Shown here: positions 8,332 through 17,437 of the stretch, one piece after another
How the letters are laid out: every line of letters starts with the position of its first letter
Numbering within the stretch: the stretch's first letter is position 1
Assembly (NCBI RefSeq): GCF_014384985.1
Contig: NZ_JACRSX010000016.1
Location: forward strand, 1-64,000
Reading direction: 5' to 3'
DNA from: Jutongia huaianensis
GTDB lineage: Bacteria; Bacillota; Clostridia; Lachnospirales; Lachnospiraceae
DNA length: 64,000 nt
The notes under the pieces: generated by a model
Databases searched by the model: none
Told to the model about the DNA's origin: nothing
What the model saw: the letters and a program-made list of their open reading frames with translations, nothing else
Translations under genes and position numbers: made by a program

Positions 8332-8370
8332 TTAATTCAAACCAATTTTAATCAAATCGGTTTAAATTAA
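8332..8370. repeat. AT-rich imperfect inverted repeat
   Basis: TTAATTCAAACCAATTT (8332-8348) and AAATCGGTTTAAATTAA (8354-8370) are inverted copies with 15 of 17 matches and a 5-bp gap. It sits where the 5' part of the decayed ATPase gene would have been. Its function is unknown; it might be a mobile-element footprint. Confidence 0.5.
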
Positions 8371-8485
8371 ATTTTACTCTCCTACAAATCCCCTGTCAAA
8401 CAGAAAAACCCCCGGAGAACTCATAACACCTCGCTTGCACCAGCTGCGAAGGCAGAATTTCCGGCTTATTCATGGCATAATTTGA

Positions 8486-8513
8486 GCGCATATCGAAACA
8501 ATTCGATATGCGC
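8486..8513. repeat. 12-bp perfect hairpin downstream of the Ig-like protein gene
   Basis: GCGCATATCGAA (8486-8497) and TTCGATATGCGC (8502-8513) pair perfectly around ACAA. It lies 62 bp beyond the stop of the leftward 8576-10552 gene and may end its transcript, though no U tract follows. The rest of 8371-8575 shows no gene. Confidence 0.55.
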
Positions 8514-8575
8514 CCTTAAAAAGGTTTATTATATTATGTCCATATTATCTATGAAAATTGCAGACTGACGGACAT

Positions 8576-10552
8576 TTAACTTTCTGAATCATACAAACAT
8601 CCATTGATATAAATTTCATAAGAAGCAAAGTCGATATGCTCATCACCATTCTCATCATATGGAATATACATATAATCGCTGACAGTTTCTCCTGCCTTCG
8701 GACTCTCATATGACCAACATACACCAATTACATTTCCCCGTGCATCCTTATACAAGCAAACCAAATCTATACGTGCTTCTTTCGAATCATCATTCTTGAT
8801 TTCATAATCAATCTGACTGTCTCCATATTCATCAACCGTTTTCCGACTGGTTACTGTAATTTTGGATGTTAAAGGGGAGCAAAACTCCTCTGTATATGTC
8901 TGATCTACCTTGATACTAATCTCACTCTTTGACAGATCTATTTTGTCTTTATTCTCACTAGAAGGAGATATCAGGTTATAATACAATCCGTTCTTTTCCA
9001 GGAAATATCCATCTGAAGATGATTGATCCGTATGTATCTCACCGTAGTCATCATATGTCAATGCATTTCCCTGTGCATCCTTCCATACAACTGTCACTTC
9101 AAAATAATTTACTGTGACATCATTATTATTGACCAATTTCAGCAGTATCTGACCCGTTGACAATTTCTGAAGACTTGCCTTCATATTACTTGCAAGCGCT
9201 TCATTATCCGCATCTGCCGATCCCGGTGTAACAACCGGAATGTCCGGTGTATAACTTTCTTCCGGCCGGGATGGATTCTCTGGTGACGCTGTCTGCTCCG
9301 GTTTCTTTGTATCCTCCGGTGACGCTGTATCATTCGGCTTCTCTGTCTTAACCGGGGTCTTTGTCTCCTCCGGCTCCTCTGTCTTAACCGGAGCTTTTGT
9401 CTCCTCCGGCTGCTCCGGCTCTACTGCGGCAGCGGCACGGTCATAGATCTCTACCTTTGTGATCGTATCATCATTTCCGAACAGGCCAACGTACTCATTT
9501 CTCAGGAATTCTTTGGTCAGAGCTACTTCCTCTCCACTTGGACATTTCAGCTCATCATACCAGTTATAAGCGGATGCAGCACCACCATTTTCCAATGTCA
9601 CACGGATGACAGGATCTGTCATTCCCTTAATGATCTGTGACAGCTCATTGGATGCTCCGATAAAATTGTCACTGTATTTGTTCATAAGCTCAAGACCACA
9701 CTTATAGCTGCCGATCCCTACCTTGATGTTTGTGAGACTCTCATTCACGGAGTTGGATCCGCCGTCTCCCTGCTCGTGATCCTTGGATGACGGATAGGTA
9801 TCCGGCCCTCCCCATCCTGTTATGCTTCCGACAAACTGATAAACCACTCTCGGCTTAACCGGTGACGCTGTATCGTTCGGCTTCTCTGTCTTGACCGGTG
9901 CCTTTGTCTCCTCCGGTGCCTCCGTCTTAACCGGTGCTTTTGTCTCCTCCGGTGCCTCCGTCTTAACCGGGGCTTTTGTCTCCTCCGGCTCCTCCGTCTT
10001 AGCCGGTGCTTTTGTCTCCTCCGGCTCCTCTGTCTTAACCGGGGTCTTTGTTACTTCCGGTGCGTCCGTCTTTCCCGGTACATTTGTCCCATATGGCCTG
10101 CCGGTTCCTGCCGGATTCTTTGTGTTGGACGGAGCATTTGTCTTTCTTACCGGTGCCGTCGCTGCCGGTGCCTTTGTGGCAGTCGGTGTCTTTGTCTGTG
10201 TTACAGGCCAGAATTCCTCCGGCTCTGTTGTTTTTCCTTTAACGGTTACACTACATGAATATTTCTTTTTCTTAATCTTGGCTCTTATTTTCGCTTTTCC
10301 CACGCTCACAGCCATAACCTTACCGGTACTGCTCACCATGGCAACGCTTTCATTGCTGGATGACCACTTTGCCTTTTTGCCGGTACCCTTAAGCTTCAGC
10401 TTCACGCTTTTACCTACAGTCAATGTCACCTTTTTCTTGTTCAGTTTAATTTTGGCTTTTGCCTCGCCTTTCATAGGAGCCCCTCCAACAACACCGGTCA
10501 ACGCCAGCACCATACTGAGAGTCACTGCGATTGCCTTATAACCCTTCTTCAT
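8576..10552 (-). CDS. Secreted Ig-like (Big_2) protein with Pro/Thr/Glu repeats
   Basis: A 658-residue exported protein. The ATG at 10552 is chosen over one 30 bp upstream because AAGGAGGAACTATTT precedes it and a signal peptide starts there (MKKGYKAIAVTLSMVLALTG). A bacterial Ig-like (Big_2) domain follows (residues about 30-105, KVTLTVGKSVKLKLKGTG...WSSSNESVAMVSSTGKV). Next are 12-residue tandem repeats KTEAPEETKAPV, a middle domain, a second repeat stretch, and a C-terminal beta-rich region of about 180 residues with two related halves (NYFEVTVVWKDAQGN, IDLVCLYKDARGN). No anchor motif is visible. Function unknown; probably cell-surface, possibly carbohydrate-binding. Confidence 0.85.
   Translation of the reverse strand: MKKGYKAIAVTLSMVLALTGVVGGAPMKGEAKAKIKLNKKKVTLTVGKSVKLKLKGTGKKAKWSSSNESVAMVSSTGKVMAVSVGKAKIRAKIKKKKYSCSVTVKGKTTEPEEFWPVTQTKTPTATKAPAATAPVRKTNAPSNTKNPAGTGRPYGTNVPGKTDAPEVTKTPVKTEEPEETKAPAKTEEPEETKAPVKTEAPEETKAPVKTEAPEETKAPVKTEKPNDTASPVKPRVVYQFVGSITGWGGPDTYPSSKDHEQGDGGSNSVNESLTNIKVGIGSYKCGLELMNKYSDNFIGASNELSQIIKGMTDPVIRVTLENGGAASAYNWYDELKCPSGEEVALTKEFLRNEYVGLFGNDDTITKVEIYDRAAAAVEPEQPEETKAPVKTEEPEETKTPVKTEKPNDTASPEDTKKPEQTASPENPSRPEESYTPDIPVVTPGSADADNEALASNMKASLQKLSTGQILLKLVNNNDVTVNYFEVTVVWKDAQGNALTYDDYGEIHTDQSSSDGYFLEKNGLYYNLISPSSENKDKIDLSKSEISIKVDQTYTEEFCSPLTSKITVTSRKTVDEYGDSQIDYEIKNDDSKEARIDLVCLYKDARGNVIGVCWSYESPKAGETVSDYMYIPYDENGDEHIDFASYEIYINGCLYDSES
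9290..9420 (-). repeat. Second Pro/Thr/Glu-coding repeat tract
   Basis: Within the Ig-like protein gene, repeats encoding APVKTEEPEETKTPVKTEKP and similar units separate the middle and C-terminal domains. They are copies of the tract at about 9865-10065 and could recombine with it. Confidence 0.6.
9865..10065 (-). repeat. 36-bp coding tandem repeats (KTEAPEETKAPV)
   Basis: At least five units of about 36 bp encode KTEAPEETKAPV-like peptides, forming an extended acidic linker after the Ig-like domain. The near-identical units (EETKAPVKTE) are liable to copy-number change. Confidence 0.75.
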
Positions 10553-10803
10553 AAATAGTTCCTCCTTATGTTTTCCTATCATAAAACAAGCTGCAAATAT
10601 AGTGTATCACACACATGGTTTTATTTTCTTTCCGTTTTTTTCACTTTTTCCGCCTTGCATTTTCTTCCGCCATCATATAATATATTCTTTGCCGAACAAA
10701 CATTCTGTAATCTATTTAAGAATGTTGTGAAACTTAACTTTCACACGGTGACTTTGTTCCTGCAGTCCAAATTTTAAGGACTCGGAAAGGATTAAAATTT
10801 ATT

Positions 10804-11358
10804 ATGAGACATAAGCGATTGACTTTATATATATTCCTGTGGGGTATGCTGGCGGCACTGGTTCCTGTGGGACTTGTATTTCTCTTTCTGGGAGCACCGC
10901 GGGATTTTTTTGCCCCGGCAGTCTGCGTAGGACTTCTTTTTATGATCTTCTGCCTTTGCAAGATCCACTCTCTGTTTCGTTCCCGGAGCCGCTATATTCG
11001 CGGGGACTGGTCACTGACCGATCTGGACGATATCTCCGGTGCGGATTTTGAAGCTCTGACCTGCGACATTCTTGCCTCCAACGGTTTTGAGCTGGCAGAG
11101 AACACGAAGGCAAGCGGCGATTTCGGCGTAGATGTTCTTGCTTACCGGGACGGAATTTCCTTTGCGATCCAGTGCAAGCGATACAACTACGACGTGGGCA
11201 TCGAAGCTGTCCAGCAGGTATATGCGGGACGCGCATTTTATGAATGTCATGTCGCGATGGTTCTGACCAATCAATATTTTACCCCTGCCGCCCGTAAGCT
11301 GGCAGACAAGATCGGGGTTGTTCTCTGGGATCGCGATATGCTGGAGAAGATGCTATAG
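10804..11358 (+). CDS. Membrane-anchored Mrr-type restriction endonuclease-like protein
   Basis: A 184-residue protein. Residues 10-55 form two membrane helices (LTLYIFLWGMLAALVPVGLV and FFAPAVCVGLLFMIFCLCKI). Residues about 70-184 are an Mrr_cat nuclease fold: DFEALTCDILASNGF supplies the conserved Glu, SGDFGVDVLAYRDG the Asp, and FAIQCKRY the Q-x-K catalytic motif. The C-terminus (VLTNQYFTPAARKLADKIGVVLWDRDML) is typical of this family, which cuts DNA, often modified or foreign. It reads in the same direction as the helicase gene 15 bp downstream and is probably cotranscribed with it. Confidence 0.85.
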   Translation: MRHKRLTLYIFLWGMLAALVPVGLVFLFLGAPRDFFAPAVCVGLLFMIFCLCKIHSLFRSRSRYIRGDWSLTDLDDISGADFEALTCDILASNGFELAENTKASGDFGVDVLAYRDGISFAIQCKRYNYDVGIEAVQQVYAGRAFYECHVAMVLTNQYFTPAARKLADKIGVVLWDRDMLEKML

Positions 11359-11373
11359 GAAAGGAGGGATCCC

Positions 11374-13806
11374 GTGCACTGCGTTAAAATTTCTGTGCGT
11401 AATCTCGTAGAGTTTATTCTGCGAAGCGGCGATATTGTTGCGTCCGAAAGTGGTCTGGCGGATCCCGACGCCATGCAGGAGGGTACCCGGATCCACAAAA
11501 AGCTTCAGAAACGCATGGGCTCCACCTATCTGGCCGAGGTTCCCTTAGACATTACTGTACCTGTAACCTATGATGGGGTTTCCCTTGAAATTACTGTGGA
11601 GGGGCGCGCCGACGGCATTTTCCCGGCAAAGGACGGAAGTAGCATGACCATTGACGAGATCAAGGGAATTTACCGTCATGTCTCCCGTCTGAAGGAACCG
11701 GTTCTGGTCCACAAGGCGCAGGCCATGTGCTACGGCTATATCTACGCAAAGAAAAACAAGCTCAAGAATATCGGTATCCGGATGACATACTGCCATATTC
11801 CCACAGAGGAGGTGCGCATCTTTGAGGAACGCATTTCCTTCCGGAAGATTGAGAACTGGTTTCTGGATCTGGTACAGGAGTATGCCAAATGGGCTGCCTG
11901 GGAGATCAAATGGCAGGAGGAGCGCAACCGCACGATCCGGAGCTTACGCTTTCCCTTTGATTACCGGGAGGGACAGCAGACTCTCGTGAAGGGTGTTTAT
12001 CAAAGTATTCTTCGGAAGAAACGTCTCTACATCGAAGCACCTACCGGAGTAGGTAAGACTATCTCCACTGTGTTTCCTGCCGTCAAATCCATTGGCGAGG
12101 GAATCACCGAAAAAATTTTTTATCTTACTGCCAAGACCATTACCCGGACCGTTGCCCAGGAGTCCTTTACTCTCCTTGCGGCACAGGGCATGCGGCTCAA
12201 ATTTATCACATTGACCGCCAAAGAAAAAATCTGCATTTTAGATAAGCCCCAGTGCAACCCTCAGGCATGCCCCAGAGCTTTGGGTCATTTTGACCGAGTC
12301 AATGATGCCGTGTATGATCTGTTGACCCAGGAGGATTCCATCTCCCGTGATATGATCCTCTCCTATGCTGAGAAGCATAATGTCTGTCCCTTTGAAATGA
12401 GCCTGGATGTGAGTACATGGTGCGATGCCATCATCGGTGACTACAATTACGCCTTTGATCCCACGGCATGCCTGAAACGTTTCTTTGCCCAGGAGACAGA
12501 AAACCCCTATATATTCCTGATCGACGAGGCACACAATCTGGTGGACCGCGCCCGTGAAATGTACTCTTCTACGCTGATCAAGGAGGATTTTCTCAAGATC
12601 AAAAAGATCATGACCACTCACTCCCGCAAAATTGCCCGCAGTCTGGAACGCTGTAACAAAGAGCTTCTGGAGTTAAAACGGGAATGCGAAGAACGAAAAA
12701 TTTATGATTCCATTGAGATTGAACCATTTGTAATGAAGGCGCTGCGCCTCTCCTCCCTATTAGAAGAATATCTCCACAGCCGGACGGACTCCGGAGATTA
12801 TACAGCACTCCCCGACATTACACCGGGGGATCCGGCTGCGCTGCCTCTGGACAATGATTCCAGAGAGGATGTTCTGGCATTTTATTTTGAGCTGCGCTAT
12901 TTTCTGTCCATTTACGAAACATTAGATGAAAAATATATTATTTACGGAGACTACGATCCTGCCGGAGCATTTTATCTCCATCTGCAGTGTATGGACCCCT
13001 CCGGCAATCTGGACAGTTACCTGAAACGGGGACGCTGCGCCGTCTTTTTTTCGGCAACCCTGCTTCCGGTACAGTACTACCGGGATCAGCTGGCAGGACG
13101 GGAGGATGACTATGCTATTTACGCTCCCTCCCCGTTTTCCTCCTCCAACCGCCTTCTGATGATCGCAAGGGACGTAAGCACGAAATATACCCGGCGAACC
13201 CCGGCAGAATATCAGCGCATCAGCGATTATATTTTACGTTTCATCCAGGCAAAAACGGGAAATTATCTGATCTTTTTTCCTTCTTACCGTATGCTGGAGG
13301 ACATCCGGAGTTATATCGAAAGCTCCTCCTACTGTCAGGAATGTGTCAATGTTTATGTTCAGGAAACTTCCATGAGTGAAACGGAACGGGAGGAGTTCCT
13401 GTCCCATTTTGAGGACACACCGACAAAAACCACCATCGGTCTGTGTGTAATGGGCGGAATCTTCGGCGAAGGGATCGATCTTAAGGACAGCCGGCTGATC
13501 GGTGCAGTGATCGCAGGAACCGGGCTGCCTATGGTATGTACACAAAATGAACTTTTCCGGAATTATTTTGACGAAAAAAAGGGTACCGGATTCAACTACG
13601 CGTACCAGTACCCGGGTATGAATAAAGTCCTGCAGGCCGCCGGTCGTGTGATCCGTACCGATTCTGACCGGGGTGCCATCCTTTTGCTGGATGAACGCTT
13701 CCTGCAAAACAGTTATCAGTCATTATTTCCAAGAGAATGGTTCCCTTATGATGTCGTCACCGCAGACTCTATGGGGAAATATCTGTCCGATTTTTGGGAT
13801 AGATAA
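11374..13806 (+). CDS. PD-(D/E)XK nuclease fused to XPD/DinG-type helicase
   Basis: An 810-residue protein starting at GTG after AGGAAAGGAGGG. The N-terminal 140 residues carry a PD-(D/E)XK nuclease signature: GRADG at 77-81 and IDEIK at 93-97. From residue 190 it is a superfamily 2 DEAD_2 helicase: Walker A EAPTGVGKT (221-229), an iron-sulfur cluster ligand set (Cys287, Cys294, Cys299, Cys338), DEAH at 384-387, SATLLP, and the C-terminal QAAGRVIRTDSDRGAILLLD motif VI. XPD/DinG helicases unwind DNA 5' to 3'; the fused nuclease implies cutting of unwound strands. Fusions like this occur in many Bacillota, but their role is not settled. It abuts the convergent 13807 gene with no gap. Confidence 0.88.
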   Translation: MHCVKISVRNLVEFILRSGDIVASESGLADPDAMQEGTRIHKKLQKRMGSTYLAEVPLDITVPVTYDGVSLEITVEGRADGIFPAKDGSSMTIDEIKGIYRHVSRLKEPVLVHKAQAMCYGYIYAKKNKLKNIGIRMTYCHIPTEEVRIFEERISFRKIENWFLDLVQEYAKWAAWEIKWQEERNRTIRSLRFPFDYREGQQTLVKGVYQSILRKKRLYIEAPTGVGKTISTVFPAVKSIGEGITEKIFYLTAKTITRTVAQESFTLLAAQGMRLKFITLTAKEKICILDKPQCNPQACPRALGHFDRVNDAVYDLLTQEDSISRDMILSYAEKHNVCPFEMSLDVSTWCDAIIGDYNYAFDPTACLKRFFAQETENPYIFLIDEAHNLVDRAREMYSSTLIKEDFLKIKKIMTTHSRKIARSLERCNKELLELKRECEERKIYDSIEIEPFVMKALRLSSLLEEYLHSRTDSGDYTALPDITPGDPAALPLDNDSREDVLAFYFELRYFLSIYETLDEKYIIYGDYDPAGAFYLHLQCMDPSGNLDSYLKRGRCAVFFSATLLPVQYYRDQLAGREDDYAIYAPSPFSSSNRLLMIARDVSTKYTRRTPAEYQRISDYILRFIQAKTGNYLIFFPSYRMLEDIRSYIESSSYCQECVNVYVQETSMSETEREEFLSHFEDTPTKTTIGLCVMGGIFGEGIDLKDSRLIGAVIAGTGLPMVCTQNELFRNYFDEKKGTGFNYAYQYPGMNKVLQAAGRVIRTDSDRGAILLLDERFLQNSYQSLFPREWFPYDVVTADSMGKYLSDFWDR

Positions 13807-14844
13807 TCAGTTTTCCTCATATGTCTGCCCAAAAATATCTCCCCGGATCACATAGATATCTGTCAGATCATCGGGACGCACCGCCATATAATCTCCCTTT
13901 CGGCCAAGGAAATATTCATGGCTTTTCCCCACCGGGAAAATCTTCGTTCGTTTTTCCAGACGGCGGGCATAAATTCCGGCCTCCTGCTTCGGATAACATA
14001 AACGGGCATACTCATCAATGCTGATAAAGTCCTGCTCCGGCAGCTTCTGAAGCTCCGGCCAGAAGTCCATCATCTGCGTAAATACATCCAGCGGCTCATT
14101 GGTAGTTTCATAGCTGTTTTCAAACTTCTGACGCTCAATATCGTAAATCTCGCCCTTACAGCCAATCATAATATATGTATCCTCTGCCGCTGTAATCTCC
14201 AGCCCGGACTCATTTTCCAATGAACGGATCCACAAGGTTGTTCCCGCCGGAGACACGTCCGTTGTTTTGACGTAAGCCCACGCCACCCGTTTCTTACGAT
14301 AATATTCAAATGACTTAATTTCCTCTGTATGGGCTTCCCCATACTCCCTCGCATCAATCCAATCACAGTCCCGAAAATAGGACTCTGCCTGATTCATCAG
14401 ATATTCAATGGTTTTCTCCGTCCCCTGTGCTTCCATCTGCAGCTTGAGTATCACCGATGATACCCGTACACTGGCACAGGACACATCTCCCCGGATCAGC
14501 CCAAAGTCCGGCATCAGATAATCCAGAAATTCCAGCGGACGCACCCGTTTTGTATCACTCAAAAACAGCAGACATTTCTCCTCATGTTCTCCCCACAAAA
14601 GCAGCAGAAAATGATTGCCCGATGCACGGAGCATATCCAGCTTTTCCTGCAGCCATCCATTATCCCACACCGCATTCTCCTGTTCCGTTTCCGAATGCTT
14701 CAAGAACTGCGCTGCCTGCTCCTCCGAAATCTGTGCCGCCACCAGCTTCTCATCCTGATCCCTGCAGCAGATCTCCGCCTGTGGAAGCATATGATGTCCC
14801 ATATCCGGTACATACTTCCATTTTGTGTTTTTCTCTTCTCCCAT
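13807..14844 (-). CDS. Unrecognised cytosolic protein coupled to the cyclase gene
   Basis: A 345-residue protein that I do not recognise. The ATG at 14844 shares its A with the TAA of the upstream cyclase gene (TAATG) and is preceded by AGGAGG, which points to translational coupling; the longer reading frame up to 14865 is less likely. There is no signal peptide or membrane helix. The sequence is acidic, Trp/Tyr-rich and beta-looking (HFLLLLWGEHEEKCLLFLSD, TYIMIGCKGEIYDIERQKF). It ends FGQTYEEN exactly where the convergent helicase gene ends. As the last gene of the signalling operon it may be a partner or target of the cyclase; that is context only. Confidence 0.7.
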   Translation of the reverse strand: MGEEKNTKWKYVPDMGHHMLPQAEICCRDQDEKLVAAQISEEQAAQFLKHSETEQENAVWDNGWLQEKLDMLRASGNHFLLLLWGEHEEKCLLFLSDTKRVRPLEFLDYLMPDFGLIRGDVSCASVRVSSVILKLQMEAQGTEKTIEYLMNQAESYFRDCDWIDAREYGEAHTEEIKSFEYYRKKRVAWAYVKTTDVSPAGTTLWIRSLENESGLEITAAEDTYIMIGCKGEIYDIERQKFENSYETTNEPLDVFTQMMDFWPELQKLPEQDFISIDEYARLCYPKQEAGIYARRLEKRTKIFPVGKSHEYFLGRKGDYMAVRPDDLTDIYVIRGDIFGQTYEEN

Positions 14845-16364
14845 TACTCCTCCTGTTTCTCCCATATCTGCCCTGCAAAACTGCGAAAGCTTCGGTTTAC
14901 ATGGGTAAAGCGTAAGGTAAGGAATCCATCCTTAATCTCAATAATCTTAGCATAAATCTCCGTAAATAATGCCCTGCCGTCATCCCCGGCGGCAAATATT
15001 TCCACATCCATCCCTATCCGTAGATCATATTCCTCTTTTTCGTCCATCTGTACCACAGCACGCTTGTACGAAAAACGGCACAGTCTTCCGGTGACACAGA
15101 TATCCTGTATCAGTTTACCTTCAATGGGATACATATTAAACAGCACCCATCTGTCTACTAAATGAAGTACATCATTTCTCTGTTCCCTGATCCGGCAATT
15201 ATAACTGCCCCGAATAGACCGGATCTCACACACCGTAATAGGATACTGCATTCCCTTTGCCTGAATCTCCTGCTGGGAGGAAATCTCCACCGGTGCATTA
15301 ATACGGCTCAGACAATCTCTGGATGCCAAAACCTGCCCGCCTACACTAAAGCTTTCAATCCGGGAACATTCATTGACCACGCTGCCGATCACATTGTACC
15401 GCATCAGCTGCTCGGAACCCACATTCCCGATAAATGCCTCTCCCCGGTGAATGGCAATTCCCATTTCCATCAGCGGATATCCGTTCCGGGTGCAATATTC
15501 ATTGACCCGTTCCATATTGTTCTGCATCTTGATCGCTGCCGCAATGGCATTTTCTGTCTGATGCTCTGAAGCGATCGGTGCTCCAAAGACCGCCAGGATC
15601 GAATCTCCCAGATACTCGATCACCGTCCCTTTATGCTCAGTCAATGCCGGAAGCATGCTCTGGAAAAAGTAATTTAATACATCCGTGACCTTCTCCGGCG
15701 ACAACCCCTCGGAAATAGAAGTAAATCCTCTGAGATCCGCCATCATAACTGTCAGCTCCCGCTTTTTGCCACCGATGGCTGCTCCCTCCGGATGCTCCAG
15801 GATCTCATTGAAAATATCATCGGAAAAGTACTGTCCAAACACCTGACGAAGCAGACTGTTTCTTGCTTCCAGCTGGCGGTTCAGCTTTACGATCTCCTCC
15901 TGTTCCCGCAGGTGGTTTGCCTGTTGTACCAAAAGCTTTTCGTAATTTTTCGTCACATCATGCTGCCATGCCGTCTGCTCAATACGCATGATCCCTTCTC
16001 TGGAAAACGGTTTATGTAAAACTACTGTCGCTCCCCATGAATAGCACTCCCGATCAAGCTGCTTTGTTCTCGCCTCTGTCATAAAAAATAACGGAACACC
16101 CGCCAGATCCTTCTGCTTTTTAATATAGGATACTGTAGCAAAGTCCTCTTTTTGGGACATACCATAATCCACCACAATCAAGGAAGGTGCTTCTCTCCAT
16201 TCCTGACTTGCCTTTTCCACAAGCTGCCTCTCCTCTATGGATCTTTGTACCGCTTCCAGAGACAGCTTGCAGACCGCTCTCATGCCACCCGTAGAATTGA
16301 TCCTGCGCTGGGCTTCTATCATTTCCTGACGGTCATTGCCGATCACCCATATATTTCTCCCCAT
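14844..16364 (-). CDS. Class III nucleotide cyclase with receiver-like N-domain and PilZ-like C-domain
   Basis: 506 residues. Residues 1-130 resemble a response-regulator receiver (IVVDYGMS with Asp66, VVLHKPF with Lys118), followed by a coiled linker. Residues 195-370 are the class III cyclase domain: metal ligands Asp210 (MMADLRGFTS) and Asp254 (EYLGDSILAVFG), and transition-state residues Asn331 and Arg335 (VVNECSRIES). The position before Tyr-Leu-Gly-Asp, usually Lys in ATP-using enzymes, is Glu250. The C-terminus has DICVTG and a late FTHVNRSF segment, weakly like PilZ (DxSxxG). It should make cAMP or cGMP in the cytosol under control of the receiver-like domain. It lies between a TIR gene and a coupled unknown gene. 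Confidence 0.88.
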   Translation of the reverse strand: MGRNIWVIGNDRQEMIEAQRRINSTGGMRAVCKLSLEAVQRSIEERQLVEKASQEWREAPSLIVVDYGMSQKEDFATVSYIKKQKDLAGVPLFFMTEARTKQLDRECYSWGATVVLHKPFSREGIMRIEQTAWQHDVTKNYEKLLVQQANHLREQEEIVKLNRQLEARNSLLRQVFGQYFSDDIFNEILEHPEGAAIGGKKRELTVMMADLRGFTSISEGLSPEKVTDVLNYFFQSMLPALTEHKGTVIEYLGDSILAVFGAPIASEHQTENAIAAAIKMQNNMERVNEYCTRNGYPLMEMGIAIHRGEAFIGNVGSEQLMRYNVIGSVVNECSRIESFSVGGQVLASRDCLSRINAPVEISSQQEIQAKGMQYPITVCEIRSIRGSYNCRIREQRNDVLHLVDRWVLFNMYPIEGKLIQDICVTGRLCRFSYKRAVVQMDEKEEYDLRIGMDVEIFAAGDDGRALFTEIYAKIIEIKDGFLTLRFTHVNRSFRSFAGQIWEKQEE

Positions 16365-16418
16365 ATAATCCTCATTTCTACCATCAAAACTATTTACCTT
16401 TCCTCAAACAAATAGCAG

Positions 16419-17417
16419 TTATCGACGTCTGGAGGAATGCCAGCCTCCCGTTCCGGAAGAAGAGCTTCCTGTCCGGATTCCAATTTCTTTACACCGGTCA
16501 CATAAAGTACCTGTCCGGATCGATGCTCCGCAGCGCACACATGAAAGCCTTGCGGTCTCCATCTTCGGTATCTCCAGATACTCCTGCGAGATCAGCTGTT
16601 CGATCACCTTCCGGGGGACACCGGTCTCCCGTTCGATCACAAACGCCGGTTTTGCTCCGTTTCTTTGAAGAAAATTGCGTACCGTCCGGAGATAATCATA
16701 ATTTTCTTTGCCACATTCTTTACAACGGTATACTCCCTGAGAGATTTTCTCCAGCTTCCCGCCACAATATTTACACTCTGTGGGAATGCCGCTTGATCCC
16801 AGAAATGAAGATCTTTTTTTGCGGATTCCCGTTGTACTGTGCTGTTTTGGGTCCGGCTTCTCCTGCGGCTCCGATTTGGTCACATTCTCTGTTTTTGATG
16901 TTTCCTGTTCCTTGGACGGCTCCGGCTTTGCGCTATGCTGTTCTGATCCTTTCCCTGCCTGTCTATCCTTGTTCTGTCCGCTATTTGGTACAGTTATATT
17001 TCCTGCAACCTCCTTCGGTCCCATCAAAAGTGATCTGAGACGATGCTTCAATTCCTCGATCGCTTCCTTCGGCCGGTTGGCACAACGAATCGTCTGCACA
17101 TTATTCAGATAAAACCGGAACATATCTGTCATTGCGCTGTCATCAATCTGAAACGGCACAATAGTTTTCCGGTAATAAATGGCACTGTCAATCTCCTTTT
17201 CTACCCAGATTGACTGCTGGGATGCCTGGGAAAGAACCAGCAAAAATATCTCGCAATCCCGGATCGCTTTTGGAATCTCTCTGGCATAATTTGAACCCGC
17301 CGGTATCATATCCGGTGCGATCCAATATGAAATCCCCATTTTCTCCAGCATCTGTGTCATTTTTTTTATGTATCGCTCATCCTTTGAGCTGTAACTGATA
17401 AAAACGGATTTTCCCAT
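16419..17417 (-). CDS. TIR-domain protein with zinc ribbons
   Basis: 332 residues from the ATG at 17417. Residues 1-110 are a TIR domain: KSVFISYSSKDE, YWIAPDMIPAGSNYA, and SQQSIWVEKEID, which contains the Glu used by NAD-cleaving TIRs. A Lys/Glu/Pro-rich linker follows. The last 130 residues contain a zinc ribbon (CKYCGG...CKECGK), a small helical motif (FVIERETGVPRKVIEQLI) and a second CxxC pair (CVRCGA, CDRC), then a Gly/Ser/Arg tail. TIR domains in bacteria act as NADases or scaffolds in defence and signalling. Gene order (GGDEF protein upstream, cyclase downstream) suggests a nucleotide-signalling role; the actual partner is unknown. Confidence 0.85.
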   Translation of the reverse strand: MGKSVFISYSSKDERYIKKMTQMLEKMGISYWIAPDMIPAGSNYAREIPKAIRDCEIFLLVLSQASQQSIWVEKEIDSAIYYRKTIVPFQIDDSAMTDMFRFYLNNVQTIRCANRPKEAIEELKHRLRSLLMGPKEVAGNITVPNSGQNKDRQAGKGSEQHSAKPEPSKEQETSKTENVTKSEPQEKPDPKQHSTTGIRKKRSSFLGSSGIPTECKYCGGKLEKISQGVYRCKECGKENYDYLRTVRNFLQRNGAKPAFVIERETGVPRKVIEQLISQEYLEIPKMETARLSCVRCGASIRTGTLCDRCKEIGIRTGSSSSGTGGWHSSRRR

Positions 17418-17437
17418 ACCCAATCTATCCCCCTACA

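Noticed and set aside
9891-10541. A hydrophobic rightward frame (TGAFVSSGASVL repeats)
   Set aside because: It is the antisense reading of the Pro/Thr/Glu repeats and Ig-like domain of the 8576-10552 gene.
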